A stretch of 5,582 bases of DNA from Clostridia bacterium (GTDB lineage: Bacteria > Bacillota > Clostridia > Oscillospirales > Butyricicoccaceae). A model generated the notes under the pieces. It saw nothing but the letters and a program-made list of their open reading frames with translations, had not been told where the DNA came from and searched no databases. The DNA is taken from contig JAFYNW010000389.1 in NCBI GenBank assembly GCA_017547995.1, positions 1 through 5,582 of the forward strand, given 5' to 3'. The position numbers and the translations under genes are program-made. Shown piece by piece: positions 1-5,582 of the stretch (position 1 is the stretch's first letter; every line of letters begins with the position of its first letter).

Positions 1-1
1 A

Positions 2-1156
2 TACGATAAAATTGCTGAAAGATATATCAAGGAATACTTCACAGATGCTGAAGGTCTTGGTATCAAGAGAGCAAATCATCACCCTCTCGCAACAGAAAAC
101 ATTGACGGCATCATCAACATGGTAAAGACTCTTATTGACAAGGGCTTTGCTTATGAACTCGATGGTGACGTATACTATAGCACAAAGGCTTTCGAAACAT
201 ACGGTAAGCATTCTCATCAGCCACTCGAAGAGCTTGAAGCTGGTGCGCGTATCAATGTAAATGAACATAAGCACGATGCTATGGACTTTGCTCTCTGGAA
301 GAACGCAAAGCCAGGCGAACCATCCTGGGAATCTCCATGGGGCAACGGCAGACCAGGTTGGCATATCGAATGCTCTGTAATGGCTAAGAGATATCTCGGT
401 GATACAATCGACATCCATTCCGGTGGTGTTGACCTTTGCTTCCCACATCACGAAAATGAAATTGCACAGAGTGAAGCAGCAAACGGTAAGCCATTTGCAA
501 ATTACTGGATGCACAATGCATTCCTTAACATCGACAACAAGAAGATGTCCAAGTCTCTCAATAACTTCTTCACAGTAAGAGATATTGCAGATCAGGTTGG
601 CTATGAACCAATCCGCTTCTTTATGCTTTCTGCACATTACAGAAGTCCTATCAACTATACTCGTGAAGCAATTGAACAGGCTCAGAACGCTCTTTCCAGA
701 ATCAATACAGCTATCACTAACATCAAGTTCCTTGGTGCAAACGGTAAGGATGGCGACCTCAGAGATGTAGAAAAGGAATCCATTGCTAAGTTCGATCAGT
801 TTGCTAAGTCTTTCTCCGACGCTATGGACGATGACCTTAACACAGCGGATGCTATTGCTGCTATCTTCGATCTTATCAGAGAAGTAAATACAATCTGCGG
901 CGACACAGAAGTTACAAAGGCATATGCAAAGGAAGCTAAGACAGCAATGTTCACACTTTGCGACGTTCTTGGTATCGGCAATACAGCTGAAGAAGAAATG
1001 CTCGACAGCGAAATTGAAGAACTCATCAATAAGCGTACAGAAGCTCGTAAGAATAAGGACTATAAGGAAAGCGACAGAATCCGTGATCTCCTTAAGGAAA
1101 AGGGCATTATTCTTTACGATACACCTCAGGGCGTAAAGTGGAGCAGAGAAAACTAA
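2..1156 (+). CDS. cysS: Cysteine--tRNA ligase (CysRS), 5'-truncated by the window edge
   Basis: Cytoplasmic class I aminoacyl-tRNA synthetase that activates cysteine with ATP and charges tRNA-Cys. The frame is open from base 2 and gives 384 residues. The family is usually about 460-470 long, so roughly the first 80 residues, including the HIGH motif and first zinc-ligand cysteine, lie upstream. The ATG at 119 is internal: the codons before it (YDKIAERY, then NHHPLATENI) already match the family. Visible landmarks are GRPGWHIECS, whose Cys (codon 371-373) is a zinc ligand; FPHHENE, whose first His (446-448) and last Glu (458-460) complete the zinc site; and the KMSKS catalytic loop at 542-556. 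The C-terminal LINKRTEARKNKDYKESDRI and GIILYDTPQGVKW close the anticodon-binding part. No frameshift is seen. Lysine is coded almost only by AAG, suggesting strong expression. The family call is essentially certain. Confidence 0.98.
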   Translation, partial: YDKIAERYIKEYFTDAEGLGIKRANHHPLATENIDGIINMVKTLIDKGFAYELDGDVYYSTKAFETYGKHSHQPLEELEAGARINVNEHKHDAMDFALWKNAKPGEPSWESPWGNGRPGWHIECSVMAKRYLGDTIDIHSGGVDLCFPHHENEIAQSEAANGKPFANYWMHNAFLNIDNKKMSKSLNNFFTVRDIADQVGYEPIRFFMLSAHYRSPINYTREAIEQAQNALSRINTAITNIKFLGANGKDGDLRDVEKESIAKFDQFAKSFSDAMDDDLNTADAIAAIFDLIREVNTICGDTEVTKAYAKEAKTAMFTLCDVLGIGNTAEEEMLDSEIEELINKRTEARKNKDYKESDRIRDLLKEKGIILYDTPQGVKWSREN

Positions 1157-1160
1157 GAGG
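1155..1160 (+). promoter_or_regulatory. Ribosome binding site deciding the TTG start at 1169
   Basis: AAGAGG overlaps the cysS stop codon (TAA 1154-1156) and lies 8 nt before TTG 1169-1171. It supports TTG as the start rather than the in-frame ATG at 1190, which has no such site at the right distance. The overlap with the stop codon suggests translational coupling to cysS. The same AAGAGG motif precedes mreB. Confidence 0.7.
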
Positions 1161-1168
1161 TATACGGT

Positions 1169-1639
1169 TTGAACGTAACGTGGTTTGATATGGTAAAGCT
1201 GATGTTTATATCAGCTTTACCTATTATTGAATTAAGGGGTGGTTTGCCGGTTGCCGCAGCCAGCGGGATACATCCTGCTGTGGCATATTTCTTATGCGTA
1301 ATAGGGAATTTGCTTCCGGTTCCTTTTATTATTCTTCTTTGGGCCAAGGTATTTAAGTTTTTCAAAAGAGGTAAGTTTAAGGAATTGCTTGAAAAGATTC
1401 AGGCAAAAGCTGATGAAAAGAAAGAAAAGGTTCTCAAGTATGAAAAGTGGGGACTTTATATCTTTGTTGCATTGCCACTTCCTGGAACAGGTGCGTGGAC
1501 AGGTGCGCTTATCGCGGCTACACTTGAAATGAAGCTTAAAGATGCATTTCCGGTAATTCTTGCAGGTGTTCTCACAGCAGGTATTATCATGACGATTGTG
1601 TCTTATGGCGGAGCTGCTATTCTTACTTCAATTTTTTAA
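1169..1639 (+). CDS. Small multi-drug export family membrane protein (COG2426/PF06695-like)
   Basis: Encodes 156 residues, the usual size for this family of small integral membrane proteins. The name 'small multi-drug export' is historical; transport by this protein is not shown. Residues about 8-33 are hydrophobic and contain the signature ELRGGLP (21-27). A second hydrophobic stretch spans about 36-58. A highly charged, probably cytoplasmic, Lys/Glu-rich segment runs from 60 to 93. Two more hydrophobic stretches follow (about 95-118 and 127-150), the first carrying the second signature PLPGTGAWTGA (103-113). Paired proline/glycine-rich signatures resemble the re-entrant loops of DedA/VTT-fold proteins, to which the family has been proposed to be related. 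The start is TTG, backed by AAGAGG 8 nt upstream; Met8 (ATG 1190) is the alternative. The gene begins 12 nt after cysS and ends 18 nt before recD2. A perfect hairpin lies within codons 8-18. Family is confident, function unknown. Confidence 0.85.
   Translation: MNVTWFDMVKLMFISALPIIELRGGLPVAAASGIHPAVAYFLCVIGNLLPVPFIILLWAKVFKFFKRGKFKELLEKIQAKADEKKEKVLKYEKWGLYIFVALPLPGTGAWTGALIAATLEMKLKDAFPVILAGVLTAGIIMTIVSYGGAAILTSIF
1192..1221 (+). repeat. Perfect 12-bp inverted repeat (hairpin or operator-like dyad) in the 5' coding region
   Basis: The left arm GGTAAAGCTGAT (1192-1203) is the exact reverse complement of the right arm ATCAGCTTTACC (1210-1221), separated by the 6-nt loop GTTTAT. It starts 23 nt after the TTG start and shares the G of the alternative ATG at 1190. 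It is followed by CTATTATTG, not a T-run, so it is not a standard intrinsic terminator. The structure is directly visible; its role is unknown. Confidence 0.8.
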
Positions 1640-1657
1640 GGGAAATAAGGATTTTTT

Positions 1658-3871
1658 ATGGATAACCTTATTGAAATCCGTGGAACAGTAACAAATATTA
1701 TATATAGAAACGAAGAAAATGGGTATTGTGTCGCTAATATTGAGCTTGATGACGGTGGTGAAACCGTAATAGTTGGCACAATGCCTTTTTTGGGTGCGGC
1801 CGAATATATTTCAGCACAAGGAAATTATACCAATCACTCTGAATATGGTATGCAGTTTGCTGTTGTTGTGGTCGACAGAAAACTTCCAAGCGGACTCAGA
1901 GGTATGTATGACTATCTGTCTTCAAAAACTGTAAAGGGAATAGGCCCTAAAACAGCCCGACTTATTGTGGACGAATTTGGAGAACAGACTTTTTACATTC
2001 TTGCAAATCATCCTGAAGAGCTTTGTAAAATCAAGGGTATTTCGCGAGAAAAAGCATTCGAAATGTCATATTCCTTTAATCAGCAGAATACCATGCGCCT
2101 TATTCTTGATTTTCTGCTTAAACACGAGCTTCCGCTGAAATTAGCAGCAGGTATTTACAGTGAATTCGGTGAACATTCATTAAAGATTCTTACGGATAAT
2201 CCATATCTTTTGTGTTCAGAACGTTTTGAAGTTACGTTTGATAAAGCTGATGAAATTGCAAAAAAACTCAGTATAGGTCCGCAAAGTGCAATCCGCTTGC
2301 GTGCGGCATTGCTATACGAACTCAATTTCAATCTTCAGAGTGGACACGTGTTCATTCCTGAAAATAAATTGCTGGACATAACGCATATGCTTTGTGATGG
2401 TGATTATTTCCGTCTGCGTCAGGAGCTTGAATACTTGTATGAAGCAGGTGAGGTTGTTCGTGACGTTGTTGCTGATAAAGTTATCAGTTATCTGAGAAAT
2501 TATCACACTTATGAAAATTTCGTTGCTGAAAGCATAGTCAGACTTTCCAAAATGACGCTTGTCAAGCCTGCAGATTTTGAAAAGCGATGTAATGATATAC
2601 AGAGTTCACTCAGTATCAAACTGAATGAAGAACAGATTGAAGCGCTCAGCGCGCCATTTGAACATGGTATTTCTGTTATAACAGGCGGTCCGGGCACAGG
2701 TAAAACTACGACAATTCAGGGCCTTATAAGGCTTTTTGACCACTATGGTATGACTATTGCGCTTGCGGCCCCGACAGGCAGAGCAGCAAAAAGAATGACC
2801 GAGCTTTGCGGTGTTGAAGCAAAAACAGTACATCGCCTTCTTGAGGGTACTTACTCTCAGAAGGAAGGCGTGATGCGCTTTATGCGAAATCTCGAAAATC
2901 CGCTTGATATCGACGTTCTCATTGTGGATGAAGGCTCTATGGTCGATATGAAGCTTGCTTCGTCGATTTTCTATGCCTTGAAGCATCATACGCGAGTTGT
3001 TTTTGTAGGGGATAAAGACCAGCTTCCACCAGTAGGATCGGGTACGTTTTTCAGCGATATTGTTGAGTCAAAATACGTACATTCCATCAAGCTCAGTTAT
3101 GTTTTCCGTCAGGGAAACGGCAGTGAAATTGTTGAAAATGCTCATTATATAAATGCGGGGCTGTATCCTGACCTTGCTAAAAATAAAGGTGATTTTTATT
3201 TCGCATCGGTTATGGGCACAAGAGCGGCTACCGATAATATAGTGTCGCTTATGGCGGAAAGAATTCCACGTGCGTTTGGTATTCCTCCTGAAAATATTCA
3301 GGTTATAACGCCAACAAGACAGCTTAGATGCGGTACTCACGCACTAAACAAGCTTTTACAGCATGCACTCAATCCTGTCAAGATTATTTCCAAAGAAATA
3401 AGATACGGCTCAGTTGTATTCAGACTCAACGACCGTGTTATGCAGATTAAAAATAACTACGATATAGTCTGGGTTAATCCTGACACAGGAGAAATCGGCA
3501 CGGGTGTTTTCAATGGAGATACAGGTATTGTGTCTGATATTGACAAGGGCGCAGGTATATTGACAGTCGTCTTTGACGAAAAAGAAGTAAACTATTCATT
3601 TGATGAACTGAATCAGATAGAGCATGCGTATGCTATTACTGTGCATAAATCTCAGGGCAGTGAATATGATGCGGTTATTCTGCCTATATATGAAATCCCT
3701 GAGCGACTTATGAACAGAAGCATACTTTATACGGCTATTACAAGAGCTAAGAAGCTTCTTGTAATTGTCGGTGACGAAGAATACGTTCATCAGATGGTTG
3801 ATTCCAATAATAAAAACAAGAGATATAGCGCTCTGAAAACAAGGATAAGATACTATTATGAAAATACATAA
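1658..3871 (+). CDS. recD2: RecD2-type SF1B 5'-3' DNA helicase (RecD/TraA family)
   Basis: ATP-driven 5'-3' DNA helicase of the type found in bacteria that lack RecBC as a partner. In Bacillus and Deinococcus the family acts in repair, recombination control and replication-fork progress. The 737 residues compare well with known members (about 715-800). The N-terminal domain (about 1-75) resembles an OB-fold. Helix-hairpin-helix motifs follow (GIGPKTA 94-100 and KIKGIS 124-129). The motor carries Walker A GGPGTGKTTT (343-352, Lys349), Walker B VDEGSM (Asp424, Glu425), GDKDQLPPVG (451-460), VFRQ with Arg484, VHKSQGSE (662-669) and YTAITRAKK (691-699). All catalytic residues are present; Gly426 in Walker B stands where Ala is more usual. 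ATG 1658 has AAGG at 1647-1650. The gene lies 18 nt after the membrane-protein gene and overlaps comF by 14 nt. Lysine is mostly AAA, unlike cysS and mreB. The call is very secure; cellular role is inferred from family. Confidence 0.97.
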   Translation: MDNLIEIRGTVTNIIYRNEENGYCVANIELDDGGETVIVGTMPFLGAAEYISAQGNYTNHSEYGMQFAVVVVDRKLPSGLRGMYDYLSSKTVKGIGPKTARLIVDEFGEQTFYILANHPEELCKIKGISREKAFEMSYSFNQQNTMRLILDFLLKHELPLKLAAGIYSEFGEHSLKILTDNPYLLCSERFEVTFDKADEIAKKLSIGPQSAIRLRAALLYELNFNLQSGHVFIPENKLLDITHMLCDGDYFRLRQELEYLYEAGEVVRDVVADKVISYLRNYHTYENFVAESIVRLSKMTLVKPADFEKRCNDIQSSLSIKLNEEQIEALSAPFEHGISVITGGPGTGKTTTIQGLIRLFDHYGMTIALAAPTGRAAKRMTELCGVEAKTVHRLLEGTYSQKEGVMRFMRNLENPLDIDVLIVDEGSMVDMKLASSIFYALKHHTRVVFVGDKDQLPPVGSGTFFSDIVESKYVHSIKLSYVFRQGNGSEIVENAHYINAGLYPDLAKNKGDFYFASVMGTRAATDNIVSLMAERIPRAFGIPPENIQVITPTRQLRCGTHALNKLLQHALNPVKIISKEIRYGSVVFRLNDRVMQIKNNYDIVWVNPDTGEIGTGVFNGDTGIVSDIDKGAGILTVVFDEKEVNYSFDELNQIEHAYAITVHKSQGSEYDAVILPIYEIPERLMNRSILYTAITRAKKLLVIVGDEEYVHQMVDSNNKNKRYSALKTRIRYYYENT

Positions 3872-4502
3872 GCTTCTTTTTCCTGACAGATGCATTTTCT
3901 GCGGTAAGCTTACTGATGAAGATGAGTATGAAATCTGTACGAAATGCAGAGATAAAAGCGAAAACATAATCAAGGCATCGCCTGATTTTCAGACAACAAA
4001 GTTTGTCGATCAGAAGATTGCGGCTGCATGGTATAAGGATGAAGTACGAGCTGCTGTGCACAGATTCAAGTATAATCAGAAGCCTGGCTATGCAAGAGCC
4101 TTTGCACGTGAAATGTATAAGCAGTATATTCTTAACAGATGCAGCTATGACATGATAACTTATGTGCCGTCAAACAGATATACGGTTTTTAAGCGTGGAT
4201 ACAATCAGGCAAAGCTTCTGGCTGTTGAGCTTTCGAAGTATACCAAGCTTGAAGTTGTACAGACTGTAAGGAAAGTGCGAAAGACAAAACCGATGTTTGA
4301 CCTCAAGCCTGAAGAGAGAAGAGCAAACGTTTTAGGTGCGTACGAGGTGTGTTGTGATGTGGAGAAAATCAAGAATAAGCGTATTCTTATAGTAGATGAC
4401 ATTTTCACAACAGGCTCGACTGTATCTGAAATTGCGAAAACATTGAAATTAGCAGGCTCAGGTGAGGTAGGATGCGCTACTTTTGCTTATAAAAAATCAT
4501 AA
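3858..4502 (+). CDS. comF: ComF family protein (phosphoribosyltransferase-like, competence/DNA processing)
   Basis: Encodes 214 residues, close to the usual 200-240 of ComF/ComFC proteins. These cytosolic proteins are needed for uptake or handling of incoming DNA during natural transformation where studied, and some are linked to repair. Two Cys-x-x-Cys pairs at the N terminus (Cys12/Cys15 and Cys27/Cys30) form the expected zinc finger. The C-terminal part is a type I phosphoribosyltransferase fold with the PRPP-binding signature VDDIFTTGST (179-188). FKRGYNQAKLLA and ERRANVLGAYEV are family-typical segments. The common Gln after the conserved TK.P segment appears replaced (KPMFDL). The ATG at 3858 overlaps the last 14 nt of recD2, and AAGGA at 3841-3845 lies 12 nt upstream, a somewhat long spacing, so translation is probably coupled to recD2. 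Family is confident; whether this organism is transformable cannot be told from the window. Confidence 0.93.
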   Translation: MKIHKLLFPDRCIFCGKLTDEDEYEICTKCRDKSENIIKASPDFQTTKFVDQKIAAAWYKDEVRAAVHRFKYNQKPGYARAFAREMYKQYILNRCSYDMITYVPSNRYTVFKRGYNQAKLLAVELSKYTKLEVVQTVRKVRKTKPMFDLKPEERRANVLGAYEVCCDVEKIKNKRILIVDDIFTTGSTVSEIAKTLKLAGSGEVGCATFAYKKS

Positions 4503-4523
4503 AACATATTGAAAAAATGTTTT
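4501..4523 (+). terminator. Weak AT-rich hairpin after comF, possible terminator
   Basis: AAAACAT (4501-4507) pairs with ATGTTTT (4517-4523) around a 9-nt loop, beginning in the comF stop codon. The right arm runs into a short T-rich stretch (TCTTT). Only one G-C pair is present, so termination would be inefficient. The -35 element of the next promoter sits in the loop, so the repeat could instead be incidental. Confidence 0.3.
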
Positions 4524-4537
4524 TCTTTGGTTATAAT
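4509..4537 (+). promoter_or_regulatory. Sigma-A (housekeeping) promoter for mreB
   Basis: TTGAAA at 4509-4514 (five of six matches to the -35 consensus) is followed by an exact 17-bp spacer and a perfect TATAAT at 4532-4537. The expected transcript start is an A near 4544, giving a leader of about 33 nt before the mreB ATG. It lies in the only sizeable gap between genes in the window and fits the change in codon usage between comF and mreB. Confidence 0.85.
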
Positions 4538-4563
4538 ATAAATATATAGATTTAGAATTTGAA

Positions 4564-4569
4564 AAGAGG
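4564..4569 (+). promoter_or_regulatory. Ribosome binding site of mreB
   Basis: AAGAGG lies 7 nt before the ATG at 4577, an ideal spacing. It fixes this ATG as the start rather than the in-frame ATG seven codons later (Met8). Confidence 0.85.
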
Positions 4570-4576
4570 TAGAGAT

Positions 4577-5582
4577 ATGTCTGCAAGAGATATAGGTATG
4601 GACTTAGGTACGGCTTCTATTTTGGTTTACGTCAAGGGTAAGGGTATTGCTCTTTGTGAACCATCTGTTGTTGCTATCGACGTAAATACAAATAAAATCA
4701 AGGCGGTTGGTGCAGATGCTCAGAAGATGTTGGGCAGAACACCGGGCAATATTATCGCTGTACGTCCTCTCCGTGAGGGTGTAATTTCCGACTACGTTAT
4801 GACAGAAAAGATGATCAAGGAATTTATCAAGAAGGTTCTTGGTTTCAGACTTTTCAAGCCAAATATCGTAGTATGTATTCCAAGCATTATCACAGAAGTT
4901 GAAGAAAGAGCTGTTACAGATGCATGCCTTCAGGCTGGTGCAAAGAGAGTATTCCTCATTGAAGAGCCTGTAGCTGCAGCTATCGGTGCAGGTATTGATA
5001 TTTCCAAGCCTGATGGTAATATGGTCGTTGACATCGGCGGCGGTACAGCTGACATCGCTGTTATTTCCCTCGGCGGTATCGTTGAATCCACATCTATCAA
5101 GATCGGCGGCGACAAGTTCGACGAAGCTATCGTTAAGTACATCAGAAAGAAACATAATGTTCTTATTGGCGAAAGAACAGCTGAAGAAATCAAGATCAAT
5201 ATCGGTTGCGTATATCCTCGTCCTGAAGATATTTCCACAACTGTAAAGGGCAGATGCCTTCTCACAGGTCTTCCAAAGACATTTGAGGTTTCTTCTGAAG
5301 AAATCAGAGAAGCATTTGAAGACGTTGCTGCTAAGATTCTCGAAGCTACACACAGTGTTCTCGAAAGAACAGCACCTGAACTCGTTGGCGATATTTCCAC
5401 AAACGGTATCGTTATGACAGGCGGCGGCAGCCTTGTTTATGGCTTCGATAAGCTCATCGAAGAAAAGACAGGTATCCCAACAAGAGTTGCTGACGATGCA
5501 ATTTCCTGTGTTGCTTACGGTACAGGTAAGTCTCTTGAAAATATCCAGATGATGAGCGATGGTGCTCTTGTTTCCAACAGAA
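4577..5582 (+). CDS. mreB: Rod shape-determining protein MreB/Mbl (bacterial actin), 3' end cut by the window edge
   Basis: Actin-like ATPase that forms filaments under the membrane and guides the cell-wall elongation machinery of rod or ovoid cells. The frame is open from ATG 4577 to the window end (335 codons). The family is about 335-345 long, so only a few C-terminal residues and the stop are missing. Visible actin-fold motifs are phosphate-1 DLGTAS (9-14), EEPVAAAIGAG (from 129), phosphate-2 VDIGGGTAD (151-159) and the adenosine motif TGGGS (281-285). Asn is more usual at Ser14. The start MSARDIGMDLG and the segment LIGERTAEEIKI resemble Bacillus Mbl more than MreB, so it could equally be named mbl. 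The segment GFRLFKP is a candidate hydrophobic membrane-contact loop, as no N-terminal amphipathic helix is present. It has its own promoter and ribosome binding site. Lysine codons are about 22 AAG to 2 AAA, suggesting high expression. Confidence 0.97.
   Translation, partial: MSARDIGMDLGTASILVYVKGKGIALCEPSVVAIDVNTNKIKAVGADAQKMLGRTPGNIIAVRPLREGVISDYVMTEKMIKEFIKKVLGFRLFKPNIVVCIPSIITEVEERAVTDACLQAGAKRVFLIEEPVAAAIGAGIDISKPDGNMVVDIGGGTADIAVISLGGIVESTSIKIGGDKFDEAIVKYIRKKHNVLIGERTAEEIKINIGCVYPRPEDISTTVKGRCLLTGLPKTFEVSSEEIREAFEDVAAKILEATHSVLERTAPELVGDISTNGIVMTGGGSLVYGFDKLIEEKTGIPTRVADDAISCVAYGTGKSLENIQMMSDGALVSNR

Noticed and set aside
119..1156. A complete gene starting at ATG 119
   Set aside because: The same frame is open to base 2 and the upstream codons encode conserved CysRS sequence, so the ATG is an internal methionine.
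2472..2487. Inverted repeat CTGATAA/TTATCAG with a 2-nt spacer
   Set aside because: Short, AT-rich, too small a loop, and inside recD2; expected by chance at this length.
2721..2737. Palindrome GCCTTATAAGGC followed by TTTTT, resembling an intrinsic terminator
   Set aside because: The firm stem is only about four pairs plus G-U pairs that consume the T-run. It sits directly after the Walker A codons of recD2, where termination would make no sense.
2606..2989. Antisense open frame of 127 codons opposite the recD2 Walker A/B region
   Set aside because: It covers the most conserved helicase motifs in the sense strand, and its product shows no family features.
3749..3760. Perfect palindrome AAGAAGCTTCTT
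   Set aside because: It arises from the Lys-Lys-Leu-Leu codons of the conserved helicase motif VI region and has no loop to form a useful hairpin.
4604..5353. Long antisense open frame (249 codons) opposite mreB, and another at 4930-5400
   Set aside because: Both lie within the well-supported mreB gene and result from its biased codon use. The 249-codon product is rich in Cys, Ser and Asn with no recognisable domain, and I saw no convincing start signal.

Overview
The window looks like ordinary chromosome from a low-to-mid-GC Gram-positive anaerobe of the class Clostridia. The best guess is the Ruminococcaceae/Oscillospiraceae, with moderate confidence. This rests on Bacillus/Clostridium-like proteins (CysRS, a RecD2 helicase without RecBC, ComF, an Mbl-type MreB), AAGAGG-type ribosome binding sites, a TTG start codon and a near-consensus sigma-A promoter. 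All genes lie on the + strand. There is no sign of mobile DNA, CRISPR, tRNA or rRNA.

Layout: positions 2-1156 hold the C-terminal five-sixths of cysteinyl-tRNA synthetase (cysS, start outside the window). Positions 1169-1639 encode a small polytopic membrane protein of the 'small multi-drug export' family, starting at TTG. Positions 1658-3871 encode a complete RecD2-type 5'-3' DNA helicase. Positions 3858-4502 encode a complete ComF-family phosphoribosyltransferase-like protein that overlaps recD2 by 14 nt. These four genes are separated by 12 nt, 18 nt and an overlap, so they probably form one transcription unit, or its end. A 74-bp gap (4503-4576) carries a weak hairpin and a clear sigma-A promoter. 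It is followed by mreB/mbl (4577 to window end), which lacks only a few C-terminal residues.

The genes fall into three jobs: translation (CysRS), DNA processing (RecD2 and ComF, a plausible functional pair in repair or DNA uptake) and cell shape (MreB). The membrane protein has no well-defined role. Codon choice separates cysS and mreB (almost exclusively AAG for lysine, consistent with high expression) from recD2 (mostly AAA).

I found no convincing new biological system. The most unexplained structure is a perfect 12-bp inverted repeat with a 6-nt loop at 1192-1221, inside the first codons of the membrane-protein gene. It could be an mRNA hairpin or an operator-like dyad. Long antisense reading frames across mreB and recD2 appear to be shadows of the sense genes.
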